Assembly: GCF_040712315.1 (NCBI RefSeq)
Contig: NC_134024.1
Coordinates: 4,735,158-4,799,157 of the forward strand
DNA: 64,000 bases
Direction of reading: 5' to 3'
Source: Castanea sativa
Taxonomy: Eukaryota > Streptophyta > Magnoliopsida > Fagales > Fagaceae
Shown: positions 13,321 through 25,504 of the stretch, one piece after another
How the letters are laid out: every line of letters begins with the position of its first letter
How positions within the stretch are numbered: position 1 is the stretch's first letter
Program-made: the position numbers and the translations under genes
Notes under the pieces: generated by a model
The model's input: the letters and a program-made list of their open reading frames with translations, nothing else
The model's database searches: none
What the model was told of the DNA's origin: nothing

Positions 13321-15387
13321 ATGGATTCAATGGAGCCTACACAACCTGATGTTGCCACTACAAGACCAATTATGAGACCTTCTCGTCCACCGCAGGTGAT
13401 ATCTTCTTCTAATCCTAATTAGAGAAAATCACCATCAACGGCTTGGGACCACTTTGAAAAGTTTATAGATGAGGAAGGTAGAACTAAGGCAAGATGTATA
13501 TATTGTAGCAAAGAGTATATGGTTGATAGCAAAATTATGGGACATCTAATTTAAAAAACCATACACCAATTTGTCCTGAATATCTTTTTAATGAATTGCA
13601 TGATGGACAAGACCCATTGTCCAAGGATGTAGAGGAGGGAAATCTAGCGCCTAGGACTTTTACAAATGTTGTGGGTAGAAAAGTTCTTGCTGAGTTGATA
13701 ACATTTGATGAGCTTCCATTTAGGTTTGTAGAGAATTAAGGATTTAGAAGGTTTTGTAATGTCTTCCAACCTAATTTTAATATCCTATCACGCTTCACAA
13801 TAGCTAAAGATGTGAGTTGGGTTTATTTTGAAGAGAAAGATAAGTTAAGAAATGCCTTGAGAGGCTATAGACTTTGCCTTACCACTGACACATGGACTTC
13901 AATACAAAATTACATGTGTCTTACTTGTCATTTTATAGATAATGATTGGAAGCTATATAAAAGAATTTTGAATTTTTGTATTGTTGATAACCATAAGGGG
14001 AAAACCATTGGCAAAATGGTTGAATCTTGTTTGGAAGAGTGGAATATTGAGGGGATTTTCACCTTGACAGTGGATAATGCTTCCTCAAATGATGTAGTCA
14101 CTAGTTACTTGAAAGAAGCTACTAATATGTGGAAATGAACTGTTTTGGGGAATGAATTTGTTCACATGAGGTGTTGTGCTCACATCTTGAATCTTATTGT
14201 GACCGATGGCTTAAAACATCATAATAAGTCAATTGATAGGGTGTGTTATGCGGTTAGATATGTGAAAGCTTCTCCAAATAGGTTACAAACCTTCAAGAGG
14301 TGTGTGGAGAAAGTGAAAATAGAGTCAAAGGTTATTCTAGGTTTGGATGTGGCCACTAGATGGAACTCCACCTATAAAATGTTGAAAAATGCAAAAAAGT
14401 TTGAACATGCATTCAAGTAGATGGAATATAAAGATCTTGATTATATTCTACACTTTCGGGATTGGGGATAGGAGACCTCCAAATGAGGATGATTGAGAGA
14501 CTTGTAGAAAATTTGTTAAGTTTATGAAACTTTTTTATAATGCCACAAAGAGGTTTTTGGGTTTCTTGTATGTGACATCAAATGCTTTCTTTGAAGAGAT
14601 ATATATGATTAAAAGAAAGATAGATCTATTTTCTAGGAGTGAGGACAATTTTTTGTACTCAATGGCAAAAACAATGAAAGAGAAGTTTGACAAGTATTGG
14701 GGGAGCAAGGAGGATTCATCAAAGAAGGGAAATGTGCTTTTGTATGTTGCTGTGATGCTTGATCCTTGAAAGAAGTTGGATTATTTGAATTATTGTTTAT
14801 CAAATTTGTATGGGGAGAATGTTGCTAAGAATATCATTGACCTTGTGAAAGGTGTATTGGAACGCTTGTATGAGCATTATAATTCAACTCATTTATCATA
14901 TGTGTCTATACGAAGTGTGAGTGACATATCAAGGATGGAAGGTGTTGATGTTGATGATGATGATGATGATGATCCAGACAAATTTATCGCCTCTTAATAC
15001 AAGGCTTTTAGGAAATGAAAACAATCTGTTGGATGTATAGATGATGTTGCAAAATACTTGATAGAGAATAGTGAAGGGAAAAATGACAAAACCTTTAATA
15101 TACTGGCTTGGTGGAAGTATAATACTAATAAGTATATTATACTATCTCGACTCGCATGAGATGTGTTGGCTATACCTGTTTTTATTGTGGCTTCTGAGTT
15201 GACATTTAGTACAGGAGGACGTATACTAGACCCATTCCGTAGTTCACTTACCCCTGAGATGGTACGATCTCTCATATGTACTCAAAATTAGCTTCAATGT
15301 TCAGTGCAAATTTCACTTCGACTAGCCATGGATGATGTTGAGCTCTTTGAAGATTATGGAAAATGTAATGTTTTTAAAATTTATTAA
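13321..15387 (+). pseudogene. hAT transposase (BED zinc finger / RICESLEEPER type), decayed
   Basis: Starts MDSMEPTQPD just after an intron acceptor (TACTAG). The domain order is normal: a BED zinc finger (WDHFEKF...ARCIYC, then NHTPICPE once a shift near 13541 is allowed for); the catalytic core (LTTDTWTS, VDNASSND, CCAHILNLIV, ATRWNSTYKML); and the C-terminal hATC dimerisation region (WWKYNTNKYIILSRLA, IPVFIVASE, STGGRILDPFRSSLTPEMV). It is inactive. In-frame stops occur near 13422, 13738, 14138, 14420, 14767, 14997, 15160 and 15290, and there are frameshifts near 13541 and between 14420 and 14524. Several of the stops are C-to-T or G-to-A changes (CGA to TGA type), as expected after long methylation. 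Confidence 0.9.
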
Positions 15388-15449
15388 CTTGTGCTTTAAG
15401 TAAAATTTAATATATCTTGTGTATTTAATATATCTTGTTAGTGCATTAA

Positions 15450-15455
15450 ATGGAA

Positions 15456-15505
<50 letters not shown>
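15450..15505. repeat. (AT)n microsatellite inside the hAT element
   Basis: About 22 uninterrupted TA units after the transposase stop. The rest of the hAT tail (15510-16720) shows no coding sequence. Confidence 0.9.
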
Positions 15506-15512
<7 letters not shown>

Positions 15513-17004
15513 CTAAAATGTTTTGAAGCTTTTTTGAAAGTGAAGTTAGCTTCACCTTCAGCAGCATCACCTTCACCATCAAGCACTGTTACTAATCATG
15601 ACTAATCTGCCTACATACATTGGTGAATTTGCTTTACTTTAATTGAACTAGGTGTGTATCTTAAGTTATATGGCTTCAATTGTATAATCCTCACACTTGC
15701 CTATGTTTTGTATAGTCATCTTACGTTGAGATTTAACATGTTTCCCACTTTTAGTTCCTGCCCCTTCTCTATATTATCATGTTAAATCATTTCTATAGAT
15801 TTATGGGGTATATATTGTTTACATAAGCAAACATTTATAAGGCCATAGATTTGCCATCCAACTTTGTTGTTATTTTAGTTCTCTGTCTCTATCCTGCTTG
15901 TTCATGAGAGCTTAGCTTTTTCTTCATTTAGTATTGCAATTTTGATTTTAATCTTGAAAGGAAAAGAGGTTAGGTGATTGGATCCTCAGCAGAAGGTCAT
16001 GACGTGCTGATTATTGTTTTTTGGAGAAGGGCAAAGGGTGATTCTTGCCTAATTTGCTGGACTATTATAATGATTTGAGTTTTATTTGCTTGATTATTAT
16101 AATGATTTGCAAAAACTTATATACTTTGTAATGATTTGGGTTTTTATGCTTGTGGATGGAGCCATAACTAATATACTTTGTAATGATTTGGGTTTTTCTT
16201 TTGCTTCTTTAGACCTATGAAAAGGTCTTAAATCCTCCTCAAGACCTGCATTTTGATATTTAACAGATAGAATCCAGGTTGATGAATTTAGGTTGTTCTA
16301 TTATTAGAATCCAGGTTTTTATTATTGGTTTTTTGACAATATTGGATGATTTGGGTTTTATGGAATTGTGCTTGGTTCTTTTTATCCTCAATTTTTTTTG
16401 ACTCATTGGACCAATATATGGTCATATCAAAGGAAAGTTATTTTACAATCTGATTAGCTAAGAGTCACTTAACCAACAATGATCAACTCAATTTTTCAAG
16501 GACCCAGTTGATAAATTTGTGTTTTTTTGTATGATAATGGTTGATCAGATGGTTAAAAATCGAATCTCTCCTATTGGGTTATTGTGAAGATCTATAATAA
16601 CTTTCTATTATAGAATCTCTCCTATTTATGTATGTCTTTGTTTCTTGTTGTAATTGTGATAGGCAAAGAAATTGAGATGTGGTACTGATCTATAATAACT
16701 TTCGCTATTATCGTTAAAAAACAAAGATGGGTCCAACCCGAGATCCAACTCGATACCCGAAAAACCGACAAGATTTTTCAGGTCGGGTCGGGTCAAGTTT
16801 CAGGCAGCCAAACCCGATTTCTATTGGGTTGGGTTTTGGGTCACTGTGAACCCGACCTAACCCGACCCAATATCAGTCCTATTCTTAACAAATGTCTATC
16901 ACAAAAAATAACTACAAGAGTAGCAAAAAACATTTCATCCTTATTAATGTATTTGAAGGTTTCATTCACACTATACCAAAATAAGTCTATTCAACAAAAT
17001 TAGT

Positions 17005-17164
17005 ATAGTAGTTTACTTACCACTTTTACTGAATCATCTAAGTATAGGTCTTTTTTTTGTTCTTGGCTTCATTGAATTGTAATGTGTTCAAATTCCCTTT
17101 TAAGATTTAATACCGATAAAGTCTAGTGATAACCTTTTTTGTCTTCTGGACTTAATGATGTATT
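17005..17164 (-). pseudogene. Second copy of the Ulp1-type catalytic exon, partial
   Basis: Closely similar, at nucleotide level, to 11283-11444. It includes the splice donor (read on the minus strand), the phrase around 'cattgaattgtaatgtgt' and the region encoding the HWTLLV block. Similarity stops abruptly at 'gatgtatt' (17164), where the sequence changes to the CACTA-type end region. The two copies are on the same strand and now lie on either side of the hAT. This suggests a duplicated exon in the original element, or two related elements side by side. Confidence 0.6.
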
Positions 17165-17486
17165 CATTACAATAATGATATCATTGCAATAACTTGACTC
17201 GAAATATTTTTGTCATAAATTATTTACAATATATTGCAATAAAATTCCTGATGTAATAGCCTATTGCTACAAGATATTTGAAGCAGTAAATTGTTTATTG
17301 CAACAACAAATATAACATTGTATCAAAGTTGTCATTAAAATATTTAAATTTTATTACAACGAATTTTTTCGTTACACAAACCTATACTTCAAATTTTATT
17401 GCAATACTTCACATCAACTGATGCAATGACTTTGATGTTATTGCAACGATTTTTTTCATTGTAATAATTTTTTTTTTCTTGTAGTG
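17165..17486. mobile_element. CACTA-type right end with ATTGCAAC repeats
   Basis: Ends TTTTTTCTTGTAGTG at 17486, the inverse of a CACTACAAGAAAA terminus. The ~300 bp before it hold repeated ATTGCAAT / TTGCAACGA / CATTGTAAT motifs in both orientations, like subterminal repeats. No left CACTACAAG end was found nearby. The motif differs from the array at 7390, so the two are not the ends of one element. Confidence 0.55.
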
Positions 17487-17489
17487 TCA

Positions 17490-18480
17490 TATGAACAAAG
17501 CCAATAACTCAACAATTGTGCTTTGTCCATTACCCACAATTGTAGCAAATACAAATATCTCGGGATTGAAACAGTTAAATTCCTATGTACTAATAAACTA
17601 CAACTCGCTTGTCTAAAGTTCAATAAATATATGTAAATGCCCTCCTCTAATCAACTGTGTAGCTGTTGGATGTATACAATATGCTTGTAATTAATATCCT
17701 TTCTCTATTTTTTGCGAGTTTGCGAAAAGTATATATCCTCACAATACACGTGTAATTTACAAGCATCATCCAACTGACCATTCTTCCCGAATTCCTTCAT
17801 CCTACTTAGAGCATCCACAGCAGTGGAGCTAAAAATTTAGCAATTTAGCTCCACCAAAAGTTACTTTATCTATTTTACCTACACATATGCTGCAGCAGTG
17901 GATCTATTTTAGCTTTCAACATAATAAAATAATATAAACATCACAATAAAATAATATATCTACCACAATAAAATAATACATCTCACTACAATAAAAACAC
18001 CACAATAAAAAAGTAATGTGAACGCAAAATAAAAAATTAATTTTTTTTTAGCTCTCATGAACAGTGCACATCTATCTATAGATGTGCACTGTAGCAATGA
18101 GCTAAAAAAAAATAGATTTAGCTCCACTGCTGCATGCTTCTTTTTGGTGTTTTGGTGGAGCTAAAATAGCTATATAGCTATTTAGCTCCACTGCTGCAAG
18201 TGCTCTTATGACAGATTTATCAAAATCATTGATATTTGTTTCATGTACTGGTCGGTGGACTTCTAAAAGATGCTCCTCATTGGAAATTTTTATCATTGTC
18301 AAAAATGATTTTGGTCCCATTTTCATTCCCTATACACAAAAACTTTTGGACGCTTCTTACATTGAAATAGTGAGCAGTATCTCCAAACTTGAAAGTTTTT
18401 GACTCACTATTCCAATGATCAACAAGGCACTTAATCAAATTTTGGCGAATTACAAAACTGAAGCGTTTAGGAATTTCCCA
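17490..18480 (-). pseudogene. Degenerate coding remnant, transposon-like, split by a MITE
   Basis: On the minus strand short open stretches (HWNSESKTFKFG; then EEHLLEVHRPVHETNINDF; then FGKNGQLDDACKLHVYCED) suggest one old coding region. It has frameshifts and is interrupted by the MITE at 17809-18205. I do not recognise the family with confidence. The first stretch is reminiscent of plant mobile domain text found in Ulp1-carrying transposons, which would fit the Ulp1 fragments further left on the same strand. Confidence 0.3.
17809..18205. mobile_element. PIF/Harbinger-like MITE, TTA target duplication
   Basis: Inverted ends GAGCATCCACAGCAGTGG and CCACTGCTGCAAGTGCTC, with TTA at 17806-17808 and again at 18206-18208. 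The 397-bp body repeats the end motif internally (GCTGCAGCAGTGG, GCTCCACTGCTGC) and contains no gene. It belongs to a family with further members at 34212-35353 and 59113-59527. Confidence 0.8.
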
Positions 18481-18500
18481 AAAAGGGTATCCCTTATAGA

Positions 18501-18941
18501 TCCTGAACTTTTTTCACTTCATTATTCAATTTAATCAATGCATTCACCTTGTAAAAATTTCTATACCTATTCATCTGAAACATAGATGAAAAATATTTAA
18601 ATCAGAGAAGAGAATGCTATTAATACTGCTAAGTAGTCATTAACGTTTTCTCAAAAAGCAAATAGAGCCAACATATAGAGGCAAAAGGCAGAGAATTCGG
18701 GACCAATTTGAAGTTTTTTTGGAACCTAATTGTGGTGTCCAACTAAAATCCAAATCTAAACATGACAACATAAGATTTATGAATGAATCAACTAAAAATA
18801 CAAAAAAAAAGAAGTATGAGATTTTCTTGGAGTTTTCTGGGAACAAACAAACAAAAGAGAACTAAGTTAGAGATTATAGAAAAGGCAAATGTTATGTCCA
18901 TAATATTTTCACAAAAAATCTTAAGTGGTAGGTTGTTGCAA
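18501..18941. repeat. Tandem duplication copy A (440 bp), uninterrupted
   Basis: Runs from TCCTGAACTTTTTTCAC to GGTAGGTTGTTGCA. Copy B begins at 18946, is interrupted at 19054 by the large CACTA-like element, and resumes at 28361-28695. Copy A thus preserves the uninterrupted sequence of copy B's insertion site, ATCAGAGAAGAGAATG. No gene: the minus-strand frame over 18640-18846 recurs at 28394-28600 only because the DNA is duplicated. Confidence 0.9.
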
Positions 18942-18945
18942 AAAA

Positions 18946-19054
18946 TCCTGAACTTTTTTCACTTCATTATTCAATTTAATCAATGCATTCACCTTGTAAA
19001 AATTTCTATACCCATTCATTAGAAGCATAGATGAAAAATATTTAAATCAGAGAA
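18946..19054. repeat. Tandem duplication copy B, left part
   Basis: First 109 bp of copy B, ending in GAA (19052-19054), which is the left target duplication of the CACTA-like element. Confidence 0.9.
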
Positions 19055-19675
19055 CACTACAACAAAGTGTAGTTATTTCAACCCTCTTTTATCGAGGGTT
19101 TACTAAAATCTGTCGATACAACCTATAAATAAAAATGCAAAGGGCTTTATTACTAAATTTTATTTCAAATGTTATTTGATCCCTCAAAATAAGTTAAAGC
19201 ACCCATGAAATAAATGGGAAAAAAAAAACTCACCAATTTTTTCAGCTAACAACCCTTGATAAAATATTACAAATTTTTCAACCTTGAAAAAAGCTCACAA
19301 CAAAATTTTCATCCCTTGCAAAAAGCCCACAACTAAATTTAAAACTATAGCCGTATTATATAAAATTTAAAACAAATTAACTAACAAAAAAACACAGAGC
19401 TCTTCGATCATCTGAGAGTAGAAATCGCAGAGCATGGAGAACTCATAGCTCGTCGATCATGGAGATCTCACAGAGCTCGACGATCATCTCCATTTTGTGA
19501 CTCTTCATCTCTCTGCCGATTTAGACGATCACCGTTTCTCAGCTCCGATTAGGTACGAATCACAAACCCTAATTTCGTCAATTTTTTTGTTTTGTTTGGT
19601 TTACCCACACTTTTTCATCAATTTCCCCATGATTTCGTTTCACATTTCATTTTACTTGTAATGCGATTGATCTAG

Positions 19676-19723
19676 GACTTCGACGCCGATCTTGACTCCA
19701 TCCACAACCACCTCAAGTCCATC
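19676..19723 (+). pseudogene. Captured exon-like segment, gene not recognised
   Basis: A 48-bp open segment bounded by TCTAG and GTAAAC that reads DFDADLDSIHNHLKSI. It lies just past the shared left arm of CACTA-like element 1, where its sequence diverges from element 2, so it is probably the first piece of cargo. The source gene is unknown to me. Confidence 0.4.
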
Positions 19724-20809
19724 GTAAACTCTCTCTCTCTCTCGAAGTCTTCTTTCCCTATAATCGCACTTGATTTCTAGGGTTTTTAGTGTTTAATCGT
19801 TCATTTTTTTTGTCTGTTTGGTTGCCGAGAAAATGTTAGGGTTAGGAAGTGTAGTGTGACTGTTTGTTGCTTGAATATGTTGCAAATTTGAACTTTACTG
19901 AGTTGAGTGTGACTCTTTTTCAGTTTTGGATTTTATAATTTTTTTTTTGTGAGCTGTGAAATTTAAGATATCTGCTTAATAGTAGTGTGACTCTTTTGGA
20001 TTCTGATTTCTCCAAATTATTGGCTGAGTAAGTAATTTTCTAAGCAAAATTTCTGAGAAAATCAAAGGAAAGTGAAACATAATGAGCTTTTCGAGGCTTT
20101 GAGGATTGGAAAAATTTTGCTGCCATTCAAATTAGGAAAGTTATAAGCGTATTGCTACTTACCTGAAACTTCTAGCATTCTCATTAACACACAAGACAGA
20201 CCATTTTGTTATTATCAAAATATATTCTTTGTTGTTGGTCCCTTGAAGTGTAAATTATTAGCTCTCACTTAGTTGGTAATAGCAAATGCCTTGCTTGGTC
20301 TATGAGTTTCTTTCCGTACCTTTGAAGAGCTTATTGAAGTCCATCACTCAAACAACTCTTGAATTCTTGATTGTATTGATTGTGGATTTGGAAATTTAGG
20401 TACCAATCAAGCGTTCGATTACTTTTTTCTTTGCTTGAGATGGCACTCGTTTTTCATGTGCTTCGAGAATCCCGACTAACATGTTAATTTAGTGTTATTG
20501 TTGTAATCTGAGTGGTAAACTATTTAGAATGAACCATATATTGCACAGTCAAAGCTATAAGGAAGTTAATAAGTTTTTATTATTGGATCATTGGATAAGA
20601 TGATAATAGGTCCTTGAATACAGACTTTCATAATTTGAAATGCAATCCGATGGTTCCAAATGGTATTTTTCATGTGTTATGATCACCGCTTAGTGATTAG
20701 GTATTATGCACCTTCTCTTCAAACAAGCACGCACTCGGTCATAAACCGTCCCCATTATTTCAAATTGGTCGAACCACTCTAGTAAATTGTTGGTACTACT
20801 CACGAAATG

Positions 20810-21035
20810 GGTGTCAAAATAATTCTTTGAAGCCTAAATATCAGTAATCCACGAGTTGTGCAGTTTGGATGCTAATTGGTGTCGCAAGTTCTTTTAATTT
20901 CTGCATATTGTTGATAGTTAATATTAGTAGGTAATGTAAAAAAGGTGGTTTAAAAATTCTTTGAAATCTTAATATCAGTAATCCACGTGTTGTATAGTTT
21001 GGATGCTAATTGGTGAAGCAACTTATTTTTAAGTT
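20810..21035. repeat. Tandem duplication inside CACTA-like element 1
   Basis: Two copies, about 145 bp apart, of a ~75-bp segment sharing ATATCAGTAATCCACG and TTTGGATGCTAATTGGTG (about 20817 and 20962). Noncoding. The surrounding 19750-22680 shows no other clear coding sequence. Confidence 0.7.
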
Positions 21036-22688
21036 CTGTATCTTATCTTATGCATGTTTTTATAACAAGATACAAGTATGGTAGTAGCCTGTTATTTACA
21101 TATTTTAGGTTTCTCTATGGTGATGCATAATTCTTTTAATTAAACATCCCTCACTGTTTCTTTGTGTGGGAATTAGTACACTCATGTGCCGTAGTTGCAA
21201 ACTTGCACATGGTTAAATTTTTAGTGAAATGGAAGATCTTTGATTGTTGATTCCTCAAACAATTTCCATGGCAAAGCAAATCAAAATGGTTGTCACAAAC
21301 GTCTGCCACATTTATGGTAGGAGTTCATTGTGAGCTATTTGTTAATTGTTGACGATTTATTTATTTCTTGAAATGAAACTGATTGAACCTACCGATTCAG
21401 TTTGAAGTTGATTTAACCCTCTATCTATGTTTTGAGTTTAACGTTTGCTGTGTTTTTAGCTTCTTTTTTTTTGGGTTTTGATCACATGTAGCCTTTGGTA
21501 TTTGATCTCTGTTTTGGGGTCTTCATAAGTTTCTCTTTGTTGTTATTGTTAATATTTGCTTTGGAAACTCAATTGAATTTGAAACTTTTGAAATTACAGT
21601 GTGAAATTTTTTTTTTGTAACATTTTATATGCTTATGTTCAGTGTGAAATGGAATATGATGTTGTTGCCAATTTGGAATTGAAGTTTGGATATTTTTAGG
21701 TGACAATTGGGTTTGGAATTAGGTTTTAGTTGGGGTTTGTTTGGATTCTGAGAATGTGTAGCTTGTTTGAGCTACTTTTAAAATAATATGATTTTAACAA
21801 TAATTGTTTAAATTGATAGTGTTTTTAAATTATTTGGGAATCTAGTTTCTTCTTCTTCTTTTTTTGGTTGTTGTGTTAAATCATGTTTTTAAAATTCAAT
21901 TTTGTTTCTAAAAAATAAAAAGCAGATAAGGTTGTTGGTACTACCTTGTTCTTTAAATTCTTAAATTTTTGTTGTTTTAGATTGTGTCTAGTAGATATTG
22001 GCTTTGATGTGATAATTTTCATCTGGGATGGTCTTATTTGGGGCTTTTTCCATTTCATTTTTTGTCTTAGTGTTTGTTTTTTTTTTTTTGACCGTGTTAC
22101 ACGACAAGCACTTTTCTGTTAGTGATGGTGATAGACTAGTTTTTATATTTCCGGTGATCTTTATTGGGTGTTTTAATGCAGATTTTTACTTGGGTTCTTT
22201 GTCTCTTTAAACTAGATTGTTTCTCGTTATATATAATTTGGGTATATATACTGCAGATTGGTGTGATTCTTCATGGGTGGAAGCAGTCATAGATATGTGA
22301 TTACTCATGGTCAGCGAGTGTGATTTTATCAGTAGTGTGTTTGGATTAGTTTATTTGTTTATATACAGCTTTTTAAAGCCTCATATTTTCTAGGTACAAT
22401 TGTATTTTTGCCAACTTTAAGTTTCAGCAAATAAGTTTTTTTCAGTAAAAAGCTAATCCAAAATCCGTAGAAGTTGTATCTCCAAAGCAAGAGAATTACT
22501 TCTTTAAGGACACCTCATTTTGTGCTTAGGCGCTAGGAAAGTTTAGCATTCAAGGGCACCTTCACACTTAAATAACACTGCCCATCCATTCTTCATCCAT
22601 TATGGAAGCTGGGGTACAATTTTTGGGCAACTAAATTGCTGTCACTCTTTGAGACTAATCAAATTACTTCTTCTATTTTTGGTGGCAG

Positions 22689-22754
22689 TTCTCTACCAGT
22701 CTTCCTAAGTACACTTCTTCAGCTGCTTGGAGAAATCTAAAGAGCTTCTGTCAG
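22689..22754 (+). pseudogene. Captured exon-like segment, gene not recognised
   Basis: 66-bp open segment in phase 0, bounded by GGCAG and GTATTT. The translation begins FSTSLPKYTSSAAWRNL and ends KSFCQ. Its clean splice borders and lack of stops argue that it is a host exon carried by the element. I cannot name the gene. Confidence 0.45.
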
Positions 22755-24164
22755 GTATTTTTTTCAAATTAATTTAGGCTGTGCTCTTGATTCTGGGAGT
22801 CCTCATGTTGATATTGTGTTTAGATGTATGTTATTTGTTGGAATAATGATTTATAAGCGTGCTACTAAGTTTTAAGTCATGGTTAGTGAGCTGAGTCACT
22901 GTATAAATGTTATGGAAAGGCAAATTTCTTATACGCATTGTTGCATGCCCAATCTAACAGTGTCTGCTTGTTAACTACCACTTTGATAATTTGTCTCAAT
23001 GAGAGGTTAGGATTGATTAATAAATAGATTTTCCTTTCAAATCTTGGATTCATCCTGTACCTTACCTTATATGATGGGTATGCTATAGTGTCTGCTTCCC
23101 AATGCATTCCTCTTCTTACTTAGCAGATATCATGTACTAAAATCTTTTGATATTTTGGGCTAAATAGTTGTCTTGTTTGGATAGGTGGCCATAATTATGG
23201 CTAGAATATAATGATTGACTAAAACTCCATAATCATCATACTAGAAGCTAGATGGCAGTCATCTGGCCGTGTATATATATATATCTGTGTGACAAACATG
23301 AATTAATAGCTATTTGTGTGGACTGGGCTATTTGCAGAAAAATGCTATTATTTTTTGTTACTCTTTTGTCAGTTTTCACTTGTAGCTGTTTCTCAAAAAA
23401 AAAAAAAAAAAAAAACTTTGCACCTACAACTTTTGCATCAACTTGGTTCTATGTCTAAGCCTAAATTGGGTCCAATTTCTATATAGTAAGAAAACAACCA
23501 AATCCACTTTGTTGGCTTTGAAAACCTTGCTAGCACTTATCATTAACCCACCAAAAAATTTCATACCCACAAGAAAACCCAACTCCCTAAGCCAACCGAA
23601 AACCTAGCCATTATCAAAGTATCAAAGCACCTAAATCAACACCCATCACACACCACTGTCACTGTCACCAAGTCCCCCTAACATATATATAACATTCATG
23701 TTTTAAATTATCTTCATGTTTTACTTGTAATTAGTTATATATTGCTAATTGTTACAAATAGAGTCCAATTTAGTAACGATCGGAAAAATGTGTGTGTGTG
23801 TGTATTATTTTCATGGTGAGAACCCTGTTTTCTCTAAGCCTCATGAGCATAGGTCTCTAACCCTGTTTTCGTTTTTTTGTGTTTTTACTATTCATGGATT
23901 TGAGCTTCGCTAGCTAGCTAAGCTGAGCTAATTCCTCCTGAAAATTAGGGTTCTTAGCTATTCATTTTTTATCTGTACTAGGGTTTTTGTTTCTGAGCTG
24001 ATTTGTTAGTTTCTTGTGCTCTAGTTTTGTTTTTGTTTTTTTTGTTTTTGATTCCAATTTGTCTAATTCTGTAGGTCTTCCATTGTTACCTTCTTCTCAG
24101 CTCTCAGCTCAATCGGATGCCAAATCTGAGTTTTTCAATCTGTGTCTAATTCAGGTAATTTTTT

Positions 24165-25504
24165 GAGAGTTCGGATCTTTGAACTTGTTAACTTCTTTAA
24201 TGCAAAATAATCAGGATAAACCTCAATCACTAAGGTATATTTTTATATCTCTTTTGCTTTCAGTATGTAGTGTATTACTTTGTTAATGCGTGTATGCTTG
24301 TTATTGTAGGATTATTTTGTTGATAATGTTGTGAAATGAAATGGGTATTGCTAATACTATGTAATCATAGTTGTCTATGTGTGTTCTCATAGGTTATTTT
24401 TGTGTTTCTTATATTAATGAAATGCGCTTTGCTTATATTATGTAAATGGGGTTTATTGTCTACGTTGTGTATGCTATTTGGTAATGAATGTGTTTCACCA
24501 TACATTAAGGTATATATCGATGTCACTTTTTGCTTTTTATGAATTGTGATTTTGAGATTATTTTGTTATTAATGATGTAAAAATGACATGGGTATGTGTG
24601 TATATTATGGAAATGGGGTTGATGGACAAATATTTTGAATTGCGATTTTCTAAGCTGTGTTTGTATGTGTGCCCTTTTACGCAATTTGTCTTTCTTAAAG
24701 TAGTTGTACATAACCCTGGTAGTCCAATTAAAGGGTTTTAAGTTGTATATTATGCAATGGGTGCACTGTTTCTTGAGTTGGCATGGATGATTCATTTGTC
24801 TTCAAATTTTGATGTTTCCCTTTGGTAATACTTGTTTGTATAAATTAGTTTCATTTCAAATATGAAAATTTGTCTTCTGTGGGTTCGTTTTATTTATTTT
24901 GGTTCAGGGAGTGGTGTTTTTCTTCAAACTTTCTAGTTTCTCCTCCGTCTATCTAGCTGTTTTTTAAAGTTATGATAATTTAGGTATAGGAACAATAGCT
25001 TCGTAAATTTGAGCTCAAATTTCCAATGCCATTTGAGTTTATTTATCAATTGTGTTAAGATGTTTTGACATTGCATTTCTCAAGTGTTGTTGAAGTGTTC
25101 TCATTTCTAAGCCTTGTGTTGGCAGTTATTACTTAAGTAAGTTCCATATTATATACTGATATTTTGCAATTCCTGCTGTTATGATCAATCTTGACTCTCT
25201 GTATTTTAACTCATTCGTTTTGTTGCCTTTTTCAATTGTTCAGCCTATTTGTATGTCTGTAACTTCCATTTTCTTTGTATTGAGCCTGTTATGTGGCTTT
25301 TGTTTTTGTTATTGCTCTTTTATTTAGCCTACTCTCTATAGGGCATATTTTTGTTCTACTATTTGTTGTCTACTGATATCAGCCCAACCTTTTGTCTAGC
25401 TGCTATCTTATTGACGAGTGACAGGTTTTCAATTGTAATCTGTATTCTTTTTGGGCAATTTATATTGAGAGTTCGGATCTTTGAACTTGTTAACTTCTTT
25501 AATG
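24165..25504. repeat. Exact 38-bp direct repeat 1.3 kb apart
   Basis: 24165-24202 and 25467-25504 are identical (GAGAGTTCGGATCTTTGAAC and following bases). The sequence between them is T-rich and intron-like. This probably records a duplication inside the captured cargo of element 1. Confidence 0.8.

Larger units (their letters stand above)
11532..16881 (+). mobile_element. hAT DNA transposon, 5.35 kb, with defective transposase
   Basis: Terminal inverted repeats TAGGACTGA (11532-11540) and TCAGTCCTA (16873-16881). They are flanked by an 8-bp target duplication with one mismatch: TTCCTAAC at 11524-11531 and TTCTTAAC at 16882-16889. The subterminal regions carry many copies of CCCGACC / GGGTCGGG on both sides, a plausible transposase-binding array. 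Inside, in order, are a leader with an intron-like start (11700-11835), a captured MATE exon (12985-13106), the transposase reading frame (13321-15387) and an AT-rich tail. The eight-base duplication, short TIR and BED/hATC transposase together establish the superfamily. It landed inside an Ulp1-type gene fragment. Confidence 0.9.

Noticed and set aside
7390..17486. A single 10-kb CACTA element between the ends at 7390 and 17486
   Set aside because: The flanking triplets differ (ATA and TCA), the end sequences differ (CACTACAACAAA and CACTACAAGAAA) and the subterminal repeats are unrelated. A probable Helitron end lies between them.
22028..22210. Hydrophobic frame in CACTA-like element 1 as a membrane protein
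   Set aside because: Phe/Val/Leu-rich translation is expected from T-rich intron-like DNA; no start context or homology.
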